A DNA stretch of 64,000 nt, taken from the NCBI RefSeq assembly GCF_022828475.1, contig NZ_CP059557.1, positions 4,759,470-4,823,469 of the forward strand, read 5' to 3'. Below are positions 31,613-42,105 of this stretch, piece by piece (positions within the stretch are counted from its first letter, which is position 1; the number at the start of each line of letters is the position of its first letter). Both the position numbers and the translations under genes were made by a program. The stretch comes from Saccharopolyspora gloriosae. Lineage in GTDB: Bacteria; Actinomycetota; Actinomycetes; Mycobacteriales; Pseudonocardiaceae. The notes under the pieces are model-generated. The model had not been told where the DNA came from and searched no databases. It was given only the letters and a program-made list of their open reading frames with translations.

Positions 31613-32086
31613 TCACGGCTCGGTCAGCACCACCACGCCGTCGTGATCGCTGACCAGGTATTCGCCCGGTACGAAGCGCACGCCGCCGATCTCCACCGGA
31701 TCGTCGACGACACCATCACCGTTCTTCGTACTCTTGCGCGGATTGGAGCCGAGCGCCTTCACCCCGAAGTCCATGCCCGCCAGCACCGCGGTGTCCCGCA
31801 CCGCGCCGTTGACGACGATCCCGTTCCAGCCGTTGGAACGGCCGAGCTCGGCGATCAGGTCCCCTACCAGCGCCGTGTGCACCGAGGCCGCCCCGTCGAT
31901 CACCAGGACCTGGCCCTCTCCCGGCTCGGAGAGGATCTTCTTGAGCAGCGCGTTGTCCTGGAAGCAGGTCACCGTGCGGATGCGCCCGAAAAACTCGGCC
32001 CGTCCTCCGTACTGCCGGAACTGCACGTCACAGCTGCGAATGGCCGGGCCTTCGCGGTCCGCGAGGTCAGCGGTCGACAGGTCCAT
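31613..32086 (-). CDS. rraA: RraA family protein (HMG/CHA aldolase-like or RNase E regulator-like)
   Basis: A 157-residue RraA-fold protein: [41 protein letters not shown], then [20 protein letters not shown]. Asp in VRD and the GDLIAEL loop are the metal-binding features shared by RraA and 4-hydroxy-4-methyl-2-oxoglutarate aldolases, so function cannot be decided from sequence alone. ATG at 32086 fits the family N-terminus ([10 protein letters not shown]). The bases upstream show no gene-like sequence. Confidence 0.88.
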   Translation of the reverse strand: MDLSTADLADREGPAIRSCDVQFRQYGGRAEFFGRIRTVTCFQDNALLKKILSEPGEGQVLVIDGAASVHTALVGDLIAELGRSNGWNGIVVNGAVRDTAVLAGMDFGVKALGSNPRKSTKNGDGVVDDPVEIGGVRFVPGEYLVSDHDGVVVLTEP

Positions 32087-32272
32087 GTACGTCTCCCTCG
32101 CCTGAGCCTTCGGCGCCGCGAGGCCGCCCCGGACGCCGAATCGTTTCCGGCGCGACACCGCTGCCGTGGCGGGCGGCGTCGCGCTCGAACCATGATTCGG
32201 CAGAGCGTATCGACTGATCATCAGGCGCGAGCCCACACGCGAGCAACGCCACAGCCCGCCGAACGGCCCCTT

Positions 32273-33022
32273 CTAGGCGGGAACGGCGGTGTCGCCGTGA
32301 TTGGCGCGCAACCAGCCGCACCATTCGGCGAGACCGTCGCCGCGTTTCGCGGACAACTGCAGCACCCGGATCCGCGGATTGATCCGCTGCGCGTGCGCGA
32401 TGAAACGTTCGACGTCGAAATCCAGATACGGCAGCAGATCCGTCTTGTTCAACAACACCAGATCGGTACTGCGGAATACGTGCGGATATTTCAGCGGTTT
32501 GTCCTCGCCCTCGGTGACCGAGGCGATCAACACCCGATGATGTTCTCCCAGATCGAACAGTGCGGGCGCGGCGAGATTTCCGATGTTCTCGATGAACACC
32601 AGGGAACGCCCGGCCGGCTGCAATGAGCGCAGTCCCTCATCGACCATGTCGGCGTCCAGGTGCCCGCCGGAACCGGTGTTGATCTGCACCACCCGGCAAC
32701 CCGCGACGCGCAGCCGGTCGGCGTCCAGGTGCGTCTCCTGATCGCCCTCGATGACCGAGATGGACATCGTCGCGCCCAGTTCGCGCAGCGTGCGCTCCAG
32801 CAGCGTCGTCTTCCCGGAACCGGGGGAGCTCATCAGGTTCAGCGCGAGAATCCTGCGCCGTGCCAACGAGTTCCTCGTGCGCTCGGCCAGCGCATCGGCG
32901 ACCCGTTGCCTCGGCACCGCACCGTCCGAACAGGACTGTCCGGTCTTGCCGGTCGGCTCGGGGAAATCCGGGCCCGACACCCGCACCCCGGCGCGGCCCG
33001 CTGCTGCGTACCCACCGCGCAT
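32273..33022 (-). CDS. hypB: HypB-like GTPase lacking the metal-site cysteines
   Basis: About 249 residues. The G-domain is intact: P-loop MSSPGSGKTT (64-73), VIEGDQETHLDADR, and NKTD (192-195). HypB delivers nickel during [NiFe]-hydrogenase maturation. The canonical G-domain metal site, Cys-His plus a Cys 32 residues later (E. coli C166/H167/C198), here reads Gly120-His121 and Ala152 (TGSGGHLDAD and GNLAAPAL), so both cysteines are gone. The N-terminal CxxCGC motif is also missing. No hydrogenase gene is in the window. ATG at 33022 follows GGAGGTGG. Possibly a repurposed HypB paralog. Confidence 0.85.
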   Translation of the reverse strand: MRGGYAAAGRAGVRVSGPDFPEPTGKTGQSCSDGAVPRQRVADALAERTRNSLARRRILALNLMSSPGSGKTTLLERTLRELGATMSISVIEGDQETHLDADRLRVAGCRVVQINTGSGGHLDADMVDEGLRSLQPAGRSLVFIENIGNLAAPALFDLGEHHRVLIASVTEGEDKPLKYPHVFRSTDLVLLNKTDLLPYLDFDVERFIAHAQRINPRIRVLQLSAKRGDGLAEWCGWLRANHGDTAVPA

Positions 33023-33162
33023 GGTCTCTTCCACCTCCAGGTGTGGCGTCCAGGCGGACTCCGGCGGATCCGTCCCAACGCGGTAAAGATCATCTCATCG
33101 TCGCAGAGAACCGGACGGTTCTCCATACCGGTATGGCCCGTGAATCGAACATCGCGCACACA

Positions 33163-33504
33163 TCACGCGGACAGAGCAATGCGCGCCGTACCGCCGGAAA
33201 CGGTCAGTGACCTAGCGGCGAGCCGGAACCGTGCGCGCTTGCGGCCGACTCCCCCGGCGGGCACGTCAAAAGGCTCCGCGCATCCGGCGCACCACAGCAG
33301 ATCACCCAGCAACCGCCCGCCCCCGATGGGCAACGCGCACTGCGGGCATTCGTCGCGAAAAGCGCGCACCACACCGTCCGCATTGCAGACCGCGATGAAT
33401 TCCCCGGCGACGCGGGTGGTCACGATCTCCCCCTTCGGGAGGTCCGACACTCCCGGCACGTCCACCCACGATTCAGCGGGCTGGTGAACCTCGGACGACA
33501 CCAT
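33163..33504 (-). CDS. Rieske-like small protein with CxxC...CxxC
   Basis: A 113-residue protein. Its layout follows the Rieske fold: VPGVSDLPKGEIVTTRVAGEFIAVCNADGVVRAFRDE, then CPQC, a loop, and WCAGC, then FDVPAG. The expected Rieske Cys-His pairs are replaced by two CxxC pairs, which suggests a rubredoxin-like Fe, Zn or other cluster site. It lies directly upstream of the HypB-like gene on the same strand (140-bp gap) and may serve with it. ATG at 33504 is preferred; a start at 33654 would overlap the rbpA terminator. Confidence 0.7.
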   Translation of the reverse strand: MVSSEVHQPAESWVDVPGVSDLPKGEIVTTRVAGEFIAVCNADGVVRAFRDECPQCALPIGGGRLLGDLLWCAGCAEPFDVPAGGVGRKRARFRLAARSLTVSGGTARIALSA

Positions 33505-33610
33505 ACGGGCCTGCTTTCCTGCGACGACGCCGTTGCGCGGTGCGACCAAGCTAAGTCCGCGTCGCCGCGGGGCACAACTCGATGTCGGCCCCAGGAGGCC
33601 GTGGAACAGC

Positions 33611-33648
33611 GCACGGGCGGACCGGAAGGATCTCCGGCCCGCCCGTGC
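33611..33648 (-). terminator. Terminator hairpin after rbpA
   Basis: Arms 33611-33626 and about 33633-33648 (GCACGGGCGG with its complement, plus inner pairs with one mismatch). It ends 10 nt past the rbpA stop. No T-tract. Confidence 0.7.
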
Positions 33649-33658
33649 GGACACATCG

Positions 33659-34000
33659 TCAGCGCCCCTGGCGCTCCTTCAACTTGGTCAACGCCTCTTC
33701 GAGGATCGCCAAGCCGTCGGAGTCGCTCCGCCGCTCCTTGACGTACGCCAAGTGGCTCTTGTACGGCTCGTTGCGCCGCGCCTCCGGCGGGTTCTGCTCG
33801 TCCTGGCCCGCGGGCAGGCCACACCGAGTGCAGTCCCACTCGTCCGGCACCTCGGCGTCCATCGAGAAGAACGGCCGCGTGTGGTGGCCGTTGGCGCACC
33901 AGTAGTCGACTCGCCTGCGCGGGGCCGAGTCGCCTCGCTCCGTCTCACCCATCGGACCCGCACCGACGCGCGTGCCCCGGATCGCGTTACCGCCAGTCAT
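33659..34000 (-). CDS. rbpA: RbpA, RNA-polymerase-binding transcription activator
   Basis: A 113-residue actinobacterial transcription factor. The N-terminal tail GGNAIRGTRVGAGPMGE and the RbpA core with CANGHHTRPFFSMDAEVPDEWDCTRCGLPAG (Zn/fold cysteines) are clear. The basic linker and sigma-interaction helix at the C-terminus are present. It stabilises open complexes with principal sigma factors and contributes to rifampicin tolerance in relatives. Confidence 0.95.
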   Translation of the reverse strand: MTGGNAIRGTRVGAGPMGETERGDSAPRRRVDYWCANGHHTRPFFSMDAEVPDEWDCTRCGLPAGQDEQNPPEARRNEPYKSHLAYVKERRSDSDGLAILEEALTKLKERQGR

Positions 34001-34030
34001 GCACTCTCACCCACCAAGCCGCACGGAGGA

Positions 34031-34046
34031 CCGGCCCACGGGCCGG
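34031..34046 (-). terminator. Short GC hairpin after secG
   Basis: CCGGCCC-ACG-GGCCGG, 37 nt past the secG stop. Compact and GC-rich, without a T-run. Confidence 0.45.
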
Positions 34047-34082
34047 CCGCTGTTGGTCAACCGCTGCCAGCTCGCCGGACCG

Positions 34083-34316
34083 TCAACCGATCTTGATCAG
34101 CAGCCCGGTACCGATGATGCAGATCACCCAGACCGCGATGACCACGATCGTGATCCGGTCCAGGTTCTTCTCCGCCACGCTGGAACCGGACAGGCTCGAC
34201 TGCATGCCGCCGCCGAAGAGCGAGGAGAGCCCACCGCCCTTGGCCCGGTGCAGCAGGACCAGCAGCACCAGCAGCACGCTCGTCAGGATCAGGCCGATCT
34301 GCAGGATTAGATTCAT
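34083..34316 (-). CDS. secG: SecG, protein-export membrane subunit
   Basis: A 77-residue protein with two hydrophobic helices (ILQIGLILTSVLLVLLVLL and ITIVVIAVWVICIIGTGLLI) separated by the conserved glycine-rich loop HRAKGGGLSSLFGGGMQSSLSGSS. It is the accessory subunit of the SecYEG channel. The ATG at 34316, or a GTG three bases earlier, is the start. It follows tpiA, as in other actinobacteria. Confidence 0.93.
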   Translation of the reverse strand: MNLILQIGLILTSVLLVLLVLLHRAKGGGLSSLFGGGMQSSLSGSSVAEKNLDRITIVVIAVWVICIIGTGLLIKIG

Positions 34317-34470
34317 CACGTCCTCGTTCACACAGCGGTTCGCCACCGAGAGTACCGGGTGGCGTTCATCCGGTGGACCGCCGTCCGCCTTAGCGCCGGT
34401 GTTCCATCGTGATGCGGTCGCTCCGGCCAGGAAAGAACCCGCTCGCCGAGCGGGCACGGGTGGTAACGAT

Positions 34471-34512
34471 ACCGGTCCGCACGGCCGATCCGGAGACACC
34501 GTGCGGACCGGT
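34471..34512 (-). terminator. Perfect 14-bp hairpin after tpiA
   Basis: ACCGGTCCGCACGG (34471-34484) pairs perfectly with 34499-34512, just past the tpiA stop. A second hairpin (CCCGCTC-GCC-GAGCGGG at 34438-34454) follows in the tpiA-secG spacer, so secG probably has its own promoter. Confidence 0.75.
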
Positions 34513-34517
34513 CGCGA

Positions 34518-35303
34518 TCACGGCAGCGGGCCGCCGGCCGCCATGGCGCTGAGCTTGGTGAACTCGTCGCCGTTGAGGCTCGCACCGCCGACCAGCGCGC
34601 CGTCCACGTCGGTCTGGCCGATCAGCTCACCGATGTTGCTGGACTTCACCGAGCCGCCGTAGAGCACTCGGACCTCGTCGGCGATCTCCTTGCCGTACTT
34701 CTCGTTCAACGCCGCCCGCAGCGCCGCGCACACTTCCTGCGCGTCGGCTGCGGTGGCGACCTTGCCGGTACCGATGGCCCACACCGGCTCGTAGGCCACC
34801 ACGACCTGGCGGATCTGCTCGGCTTTGAGGCCCTTGAGCGCGTTGATGAGCTGCGAGGTGCAGTGCTCGACGTGCCCGCCGGATTCGCGGACGTCGAGCT
34901 GCTCGCCCACGCACAGGATCGGCGACATGCCGTTCTTCAGCGTGGCGCGCACCTTGCGGTTCACGACCTCGTCGGTCTCGGCGTGGTACTCGCGGCGCTC
35001 GGAGTGCCCGACGACGACGTAGGTGCAGCCCAGCTTCGCCAGCATCGGCCCGGACACGTCACCGGTGTAGGCACCGGAGTCGTGCTCGGAGACGTCCTGC
35101 GCGCCGTGCTTGAGCAGCAGCTTGTCGCCGTCGATGAGGGTCTGCACGCTGCGGATGTCGGTGAACGGCGGGATCACCGCCACCTCGACCTTCGCGAAGT
35201 ACTTCTCCGGCAACGCGAAGGCGACCTTCTGCACCAGGGCGATCGCCTCGAGGTGGTTCAGGTTCATCTTCCAGTTGCCCGCGATCAGCGGAGTTCTGGC
35301 CAT
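34518..35303 (-). CDS. tpiA: Triosephosphate isomerase
   Basis: A 261-residue TIM barrel. Catalytic residues are Lys12 (GNWKMN), His100 (VVGHSERR) and Glu172 ([12 protein letters not shown]), with the phosphate-binding YGGSVKSSN near the end. Its ATG overlaps the pgk stop by one base (TGATG). Length is normal. Confidence 0.97.
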   Translation of the reverse strand: MARTPLIAGNWKMNLNHLEAIALVQKVAFALPEKYFAKVEVAVIPPFTDIRSVQTLIDGDKLLLKHGAQDVSEHDSGAYTGDVSGPMLAKLGCTYVVVGHSERREYHAETDEVVNRKVRATLKNGMSPILCVGEQLDVRESGGHVEHCTSQLINALKGLKAEQIRQVVVAYEPVWAIGTGKVATAADAQEVCAALRAALNEKYGKEIADEVRVLYGGSVKSSNIGELIGQTDVDGALVGGASLNGDEFTKLSAMAAGGPLP

Positions 35304-36505
35304 CAGTCGTTCCCCTCCAACACCGCGACGCCCGGCAGGTTCTTGCCTTCCAGGAACTCCAGCGAGGCGCCGCCACCGGTGGAGATGTGCGAGAAGCCGT
35401 CCTCGGGCAGGCCCAGGCTGCGCACCGCGGCCGCCGAGTCACCGCCGCCGACGACGCTGAACGCGTCGGAATCGACGATGGACTGCGCCACGCCGCGGGT
35501 GCCCGCCGCGAACGCCTCGAATTCGAACACGCCCGCCGGGCCGTTCCAGAACACGGTCTTGGCGGCGCGCAGGGTCTCGGCGAACAGTTCCACGCTGCGC
35601 GGCCCGATGTCCAGGCCCATCCAGCCTTCGGGGATCGCGTCGGCGTCGACCACCTGGGTCTGCGCGTCGGCGGCGAAGGCGTCGGCGGCCACCACGTCCA
35701 CCGGCAGCACCAGCTTGTCGCCGTGGTTGGCCAGCAGCTCGCGGGTCGCGTCGAGCTGGTCGTTCTGCAGCAGCGAGGAGCCGACCTGGTGGCCTTGGGC
35801 GGCCAGGAAGGTGTAGGCCATGCCGCCGCCGATGAGCAGCTTGTCCACCTTCGGCAGCAGCGCCTCGATCACGCCGAACTTGTCGGAGACCTTGGAGCCG
35901 CCGAGCACCACCACGTACGGGCGCTTCGGGTCGCCGGTGAGCGTGCGCAGCACGTCCACTTCGGACAGCACCAGACCGCCCGCGTAGCCGGGCAGCAGCT
36001 TCGCCACGTCGTAGACGGAGGCCTGCTTGCGGTGCACCACGCCGAATCCGTCGGACACGAACGCCGCGCCGTCGCCGACCAGGTCGGCCAGTTCGCGGGC
36101 GAACGCGCCGCGCTCGGCCTCGTCCTTGCTGGTCTCGCGGGCGTCGAAGCGCACGTTCTCCAACAGCGCCACGGAACCGTCGGCCAGCCCGTCCACCACT
36201 GAGCGGGCCGAGTCTCCGGTCACGTCACCGGCCACCGCGACCTCGGTGCCCAGCAGCTCTCCAAGCCTGCGAGCCACCGGCGCCAGCGAGAACTGCGGGT
36301 CCGGCTCACCCTTCGGGCGACCGAGGTGAGCGGTCACGACGACGCGCGCACCCGCCCCGGCCAGCTTCTCGATCGTCGGCAGCGACGCCCGCACCCGGCC
36401 GTCGTCGGTGATCTTGTCGCCGTCCAGCGGAACGTTGAGGTCGGCGCGCACCAGCACGCGCCGCCCCCGGACTCCTTCGGACAGCAGATCGTCGAGGTTG
36501 TTCAC
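35303..36505 (-). CDS. pgk: Phosphoglycerate kinase
   Basis: A 400-residue glycolytic kinase. The N-terminal [13 protein letters not shown] motif, [25 protein letters not shown] and the ATP-binding GGGDSAAAV near the C-terminus are all visible. The GTG at 36505 follows GAGGAG. A canonical U-tract terminator lies about 16 nt upstream of the start, between gap and pgk. Confidence 0.97.
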   Translation of the reverse strand: MNNLDDLLSEGVRGRRVLVRADLNVPLDGDKITDDGRVRASLPTIEKLAGAGARVVVTAHLGRPKGEPDPQFSLAPVARRLGELLGTEVAVAGDVTGDSARSVVDGLADGSVALLENVRFDARETSKDEAERGAFARELADLVGDGAAFVSDGFGVVHRKQASVYDVAKLLPGYAGGLVLSEVDVLRTLTGDPKRPYVVVLGGSKVSDKFGVIEALLPKVDKLLIGGGMAYTFLAAQGHQVGSSLLQNDQLDATRELLANHGDKLVLPVDVVAADAFAADAQTQVVDADAIPEGWMGLDIGPRSVELFAETLRAAKTVFWNGPAGVFEFEAFAAGTRGVAQSIVDSDAFSVVGGGDSAAAVRSLGLPEDGFSHISTGGGASLEFLEGKNLPGVAVLEGND

Positions 36506-36520
36506 GTCTGCTCCTCATAT

Positions 36521-36562
36521 GAAAAAGAAGGCCCGCACGAGCACGGCTCATGCGGGACCTTC
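36521..36562 (-). terminator. Intrinsic terminator or attenuator just upstream of pgk
   Basis: On the minus strand, an 11-bp stem with one bulged A (arms 36551-36562 and 36527-36537) and a nested GAGC/GCTC stem in the loop is followed directly by TTTTT. It sits between gap and the pgk ribosome-binding site, leaving almost no room for a promoter, so pgk may depend on read-through from gap. Confidence 0.7.
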
Positions 36563-36631
36563 AGCAAACTTCCGACCGTCCGAACTCATGAGCCCGCCGT
36601 CCGGACATCCGGCCCCTGCCGACAATCGTCC

Positions 36632-36787
36632 TGTCAGCGGCGAAGCCGATGAGCAGTGACCACGTACGCAGCCGGACCACCGGCGGGTTCTCAGGTGTCC
36701 TCTCGCGAGGACAGCTTTTTCCCTCGTGGCGGAGCCACTCGGGAAAAAGATCCCGCAGCGAGAGGACACCTGAGGTTCCGCTACCCG
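36632..36787 (-). repeat. Nested palindromic element, copy 4 (3' of gap)
   Basis: Outer arms CTCAGGTGTCCTCTCGC (36690-36706) and its perfect complement (36758-36774). Inner stem CTTTTTCCC/GGGAAAAAG (36715-36723 with 36741-36749) is topped by GTGGC-GGA-GCCAC. Upstream is CGGC-GAA-GCCG. Within the left arm, GTCCTC-TCGC-GAGGAC offers an alternative local hairpin. The edge is 22 nt past the gap stop. Confidence 0.9.
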
Positions 36788-36809
36788 AGCTCAGAGCAGA
36801 ACGAGCCCG

Positions 36810-38177
<1,368 letters not shown>

Positions 38178-39140
38178 ATGGCGCTGCCCGGAAGGCACAC
38201 CAACGAAGGCGCGAGGGCGTCGAGGCGGCGAGGCCGCGTGGCCGCCGCCGCGCTCGCCGCGGGCATCGGCCTGACCGGCCTGGTCAACGCCCCCGCCGGA
38301 GCGGACGTCCCGCCGCCGGACGAGGGCTGGACGCTCAGCTTCGGCGACGACTTCACCGGCGAGGCCGGTGCTCCTCCCGGCCAGGACTGGAAGATCGACA
38401 CCGGCCACGGCTACCCCGGCGGCCCCGACAACTGGGGCACCGGAGAGATCCAGAACTACACCGCCGATCCCGCCAACCTGGGCCAGGACGGCAACGGAAA
38501 CCTGGTGATCACTCCGCAGAAGGACGACGCGGGCAACTGGACGTCCTCGCGCATCGAGACCCAGCGCGGCGACTTCAAGGCCGAAGAGGGCGGGGTGATG
38601 CGCATCGAGGGCCGCATCCAGATGCCGGACGTGGCCGCGGACAAGGCGCTCGGCTACTGGCCCGCGTTCTGGGCTCTCGGGTCGCCGTACCGCGAAGATC
38701 TGTGGAGCTGGCCCGGCATCGGCGAGTACGACATCATGGAGAACGTCAACGCCGAGAACCGCGTGTACGGCGTGCTGCACTGCGACGTCTCCCCCGGCGG
38801 TTCGTGCCTGGAGACCGACGGCCTGGTCAACAGCCGCGAATGCCCGGACAGCACCTGTCAGGAAGCGTTCCACACCTACCGGTTCGAATGGGACCGCAGC
38901 GGTGAGGTCGAGGAACTCCGCTGGTACGTGGACGGCCAGCAGTACCACTCGGTGCAGGAAACCGACGTGAATCCGACGGCGTGGACGAACATGACTTCGC
39001 ACGAGGGCTACTTCGTGCTGCTCAACGTCGCGATCGGCGGCCAGTTCCCGGACAAGAACTCCGGCATCACCACGCCGACCGAGGCCACCGAGGGCGGCCA
39101 CCCGATGCTCGTCGACTACATCGCGGTCTACAACAAGTGA
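38178..39140 (+). CDS. Secreted GH16 endo-beta-glucanase (laminarinase-like)
   Basis: A 320-residue GH16 enzyme. The N-terminus has a twin-arginine-rich stretch (SRRRGR) followed by a hydrophobic helix and a likely cleavage after residue 42 (APAGA). The catalytic motif GEYDIMENV gives nucleophile Glu183, Asp185 and acid/base Glu188; WPAFWALG and GYFVLLNVAIGGQFP are typical GH16 segments. Probable substrate is beta-1,3- or mixed-linkage glucan. The ATG at 38178 follows GGAGGAAGG. No carbohydrate-binding module is attached. Confidence 0.92.
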   Translation: MALPGRHTNEGARASRRRGRVAAAALAAGIGLTGLVNAPAGADVPPPDEGWTLSFGDDFTGEAGAPPGQDWKIDTGHGYPGGPDNWGTGEIQNYTADPANLGQDGNGNLVITPQKDDAGNWTSSRIETQRGDFKAEEGGVMRIEGRIQMPDVAADKALGYWPAFWALGSPYREDLWSWPGIGEYDIMENVNAENRVYGVLHCDVSPGGSCLETDGLVNSRECPDSTCQEAFHTYRFEWDRSGEVEELRWYVDGQQYHSVQETDVNPTAWTNMTSHEGYFVLLNVAIGGQFPDKNSGITTPTEATEGGHPMLVDYIAVYNK

Positions 39141-39182
39141 CCTGAGCACCTCGGAATCAGGCGGCGGACAACAGAAAGCGGA

Positions 39183-39216
39183 CGGACCGCTCGCCCTGCT
39201 ACGGGCGAGCGGTCCG
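39183..39216. terminator. Perfect 14-bp bidirectional terminator between the glucanase and whiA
   Basis: CGGACCGCTCGCCC (39183-39196) pairs with 39203-39216 around a 6-nt loop, followed by TTCGTTCC on the plus strand. It lies between two convergent genes and may serve both. Confidence 0.8.
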
Positions 39217-39245
39217 TTCGTTCCACCGCGGAATCCGGGACGAGA

Positions 39246-40232
39246 TCAGACCTCGGCTTCGAGGAGTTCCGAGGTGACCGCGGATTCGGTGTCGGGGAGG
39301 TTGAGTTCCCTGGCTCGCTTGTCGGCCATCGCCAGCAGACGCCTTATGCGGCCCGCGACCGCGTCCTTGGTCATCGGCGGGTCCGCGAGCTGTCCCAGCT
39401 CCTCCAGCGAGGCCTGCCGGTGCGCGAGCCGGAGCCGACCGGCCACCAGCAGGTGATCGGGAGCGGTCGGCCCGAGCAGGTCCAGCGCGCGCTGCACGCG
39501 GGCCGCGGCCGCCACCGCCGCGCGGGCGGAGCGGCGCAGGTTCGCGTCGTCGAAGTTCGCGAGCCGGTTCGCGGTGGCCCGCACCTCGCGGCGCATCCGC
39601 CGCTCCTCCCAGGACAGCACGCTGGAATGCGCGCCGAGCTTGGTCAGCAGCGCGCCGATGGCGTCGCCGTCGCGGACCACGACGCGGTCGGCGCCGCGGA
39701 CCTCGCGGGACTTCGCCTGCACGCCGAGCCTGCGAGCGGCCCCGACCAGGGCGAGCGCCGCCTCCGGGCCGGGGCAGGTCACTTCCAGGGCCGAGGAACG
39801 GCCGGGCTCGGTGAGCGACCCGTGGGCGAGGAACGCCCCGCGCCACGCCGACTCCGAATCGCACGATCCGCCGGAGACGACGTGCGCGGGCAGTCCGCGC
39901 ACCGGGCGCCCCCGCGGATCGAGCAGGCCGGTCTGGCGCGCCAAGCTCTCGCCGTCCTTGACCACCCGCACCACGTACCGGGTGCCTTTGCGCAGCCCAC
40001 CGGAGGTGATCATGTGGACGTCGGAGTGGTGCCCGAACAGTTCGTGGACTTCCTTGCGGAGCCTGCGCGCCGAGGAGCCGCTGTCGAGTTCGGCCTCCAC
40101 CACGACGCGGCCGGCGACGATGTGCAGCCCGCCCGCGAACCGCAGCAGTGAGGAGACCTCGGATCTGCGGCAGCAGGTCTTGGTCACCGGCAACCGGCTC
40201 AGTTCGTCTTTGACCGCCGCGGTCATCGCCAC
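39246..40232 (-). CDS. whiA: WhiA, sporulation/division transcription factor
   Basis: About 328 residues with an N-terminal degenerate LAGLIDADG homing-endonuclease-like domain ([44 protein letters not shown]) and a C-terminal HTH ([35 protein letters not shown]). The sequence is close to the Streptomyces protein as I know it. The start is GTG 40232 or ATG 40226; the latter overlaps the yvcK stop. In Streptomyces it works with WhiB in aerial-hypha division. Confidence 0.95.
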   Translation of the reverse strand: MAMTAAVKDELSRLPVTKTCCRRSEVSSLLRFAGGLHIVAGRVVVEAELDSGSSARRLRKEVHELFGHHSDVHMITSGGLRKGTRYVVRVVKDGESLARQTGLLDPRGRPVRGLPAHVVSGGSCDSESAWRGAFLAHGSLTEPGRSSALEVTCPGPEAALALVGAARRLGVQAKSREVRGADRVVVRDGDAIGALLTKLGAHSSVLSWEERRMRREVRATANRLANFDDANLRRSARAAVAAAARVQRALDLLGPTAPDHLLVAGRLRLAHRQASLEELGQLADPPMTKDAVAGRIRRLLAMADKRARELNLPDTESAVTSELLEAEV

Positions 40233-41230
40233 CGGTCAGTCCTCCTCTCCAACGCGGCCGTCAGACTCGCCGCGAGCGCCTCGGGATCGTGCCTGCCCGG
40301 CGAGGCGGGCGAGGCGACTGTGTCGAGCAGAGTTTGCGCACCCAGCCCGGTCGCCGCAGCACGAAGCCGATCAGGTGTCGGCACTGATCCGGCGTCCGCG
40401 AGAACAGCGTCCACGATCAGCCGGGGTGCGTGCTGCGAGAGTACGTCGAGATGTTGTTCCGGGGAGAACCCCGCGGTTTCGCCCGGTTGTGGGATCAGGT
40501 TGAGCACCACCACACGGCTCGCGGTGGTCGTCACGAGCGCCTCGTGCAGTTCCGGGACCAGCAGGTGCGGCAGCACGCTGGTGAACCAGGAACCCGGCCC
40601 GAGCAGCACCACGTCGGCGTCGAGCACGGCTTGCACCGCCTGGGGGCAGCCGCGCGGAGTGCCCGGCTCACCGTTGGTCGCGGCGAGGCGGACCTGCTTG
40701 ACGCGGCCGGGGGTGCTCGCGATGGCCACTTGGCCGCGGATGGTGCGCACCGCATCCGGATTCGCGTCGAGGCCGACGACCTCCGCTTCCATGTCGAGCG
40801 GTTCGGTGGACATCGGCAGCACCCGGCCACGGGCACCGACGAGTCGGCACGCCTCGTCGAGCACTTCGACGGGGTCGCCGACCACGTCGAGCAGTCCGGC
40901 GAGCAGCAGGTTGCCGACGGCGTGCCCGGCGAGTGCCCCGTTGCCGCCGAAGCGGTGCTGGAACACCTGCGCCCAACGCCGGCCGTTGTCGTCCGGCGCG
41001 GCCAGTGCGGCCAGCGCTTTGCGCAGGTCACCGGGCGGCAGCATGCCGAGTTCCCGGCGCAGCCGCCCGGAAGAACCGCCGTCGTCGGCGACGGTGACCA
41101 CCGCGGTGACGTCGGACGTGAGCCGGGTGAGCGCGGCGAGCGTGGCCTGCAGACCGTGTCCGCCGCCGAGCGCGACCGCGCGCAGCGGGCGCTCGGCGGG
41201 CGGGTCGTGCGGTGGTGCGGCCGCGCTCAC
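40223..41230 (-). CDS. yvcK: YvcK/CofD-like gluconeogenesis factor
   Basis: A 335-residue UPF0052/YvcK protein. [17 protein letters not shown] is the nucleotide-sugar-binding N-terminus, then [33 protein letters not shown], and [18 protein letters not shown]. In mycobacteria CuvA (Rv1422) has roles in cell wall and carbon metabolism. The GTG at 41230 overlaps the rapZ stop, and its stop overlaps whiA, so all four genes of this set are coupled. Confidence 0.94.
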   Translation of the reverse strand: MSAAAPPHDPPAERPLRAVALGGGHGLQATLAALTRLTSDVTAVVTVADDGGSSGRLRRELGMLPPGDLRKALAALAAPDDNGRRWAQVFQHRFGGNGALAGHAVGNLLLAGLLDVVGDPVEVLDEACRLVGARGRVLPMSTEPLDMEAEVVGLDANPDAVRTIRGQVAIASTPGRVKQVRLAATNGEPGTPRGCPQAVQAVLDADVVLLGPGSWFTSVLPHLLVPELHEALVTTTASRVVVLNLIPQPGETAGFSPEQHLDVLSQHAPRLIVDAVLADAGSVPTPDRLRAAATGLGAQTLLDTVASPASPGRHDPEALAASLTAALERRTDRWR

Positions 41231-42105
41231 TCGCGCCCCAGGTCCCGGTGGACGGTCTTGACCATCATCCCTTCGTCGTCGGCGAGCCTGCGGGCCATCT
41301 CCTCGACGAGCGCGACGCTGCGGTGCTTGCCGCCAGTGCAGCCGAGCGCCAGCGTCAGGTACCGCTTGCCCTCCCGGTGGTAGCCGGCACCGACGAGCCG
41401 CAGCAGTCCCTGGTAGCTCTCCAAGAACTCCTCGGCGCCTTCCTGCCCGAGCACGTAGTTGCAGACCTCCTCGTCGAGGCCGTTGAACTCGCGCAGCTCC
41501 GGGATCCAGAACGGGTTCGGCAGGAAGCGGCAGTCCATCACCAGGTCGGCGTCCATCGGCAGGCCGTACTTGTAGCCGAAGGACAGCACGGTGACCCGGG
41601 TGCGGGTCTCGGCTTCGGTGCCGAACGCGTCCTCGATCTTGGTGCGCAACTGGTGCACGGACAGCCCGGTTGTGTCCACCACGAGGTCCGCTTCCGAACG
41701 CAGCCGCGAGAGCAGGGCGCGCTCGTTGGCGATGCCGTCGGCCAGCCGCCCCTCGCCCTGCAACGGATGGCCGCGGCGCACCTGCTCGAAACGGCGGATC
41801 AGCACCTCGTCGGTGGCCTCCAGGAACAACACCTTCGGCTTGTAGCCGCGGGCGTCCAGATCCTTGATCACCGATCCGAGATCTTCCGTGAACGCGCGGC
41901 TGCGCACGTCCATCACGACCGCGACGCGGGTGATCGCGCCGCTGGAGCGCGCCCCCAGTTCCACCATCGTCGCGATCAGTTCCGGGGGCAGGTTGTCCAC
42001 GACGAACCAGCCCAGGTCCTCCAGGCATTTGGCGGCGGTGCTGCGCCCGGCGCCGGAAAGGCCGCTGACGACGGCGACCTCGATGCCCGATTTCTCCTCG
42101 CTCAC
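41227..42105 (-). CDS. rapZ: RapZ, nucleotide-binding RNase adapter family protein
   Basis: A 292-residue P-loop protein. Walker A is GLSGAGRST (15-23), followed by [13 protein letters not shown], and the C-terminal domain has [15 protein letters not shown] with conserved Cys/Lys/His, plus [13 protein letters not shown]. In E. coli RapZ guides RNase E to GlmZ; the actinobacterial target is unknown. It overlaps uvrC and yvcK by 4 bp each. Confidence 0.94.
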   Translation of the reverse strand: MSEEKSGIEVAVVSGLSGAGRSTAAKCLEDLGWFVVDNLPPELIATMVELGARSSGAITRVAVVMDVRSRAFTEDLGSVIKDLDARGYKPKVLFLEATDEVLIRRFEQVRRGHPLQGEGRLADGIANERALLSRLRSEADLVVDTTGLSVHQLRTKIEDAFGTEAETRTRVTVLSFGYKYGLPMDADLVMDCRFLPNPFWIPELREFNGLDEEVCNYVLGQEGAEEFLESYQGLLRLVGAGYHREGKRYLTLALGCTGGKHRSVALVEEMARRLADDEGMMVKTVHRDLGRE

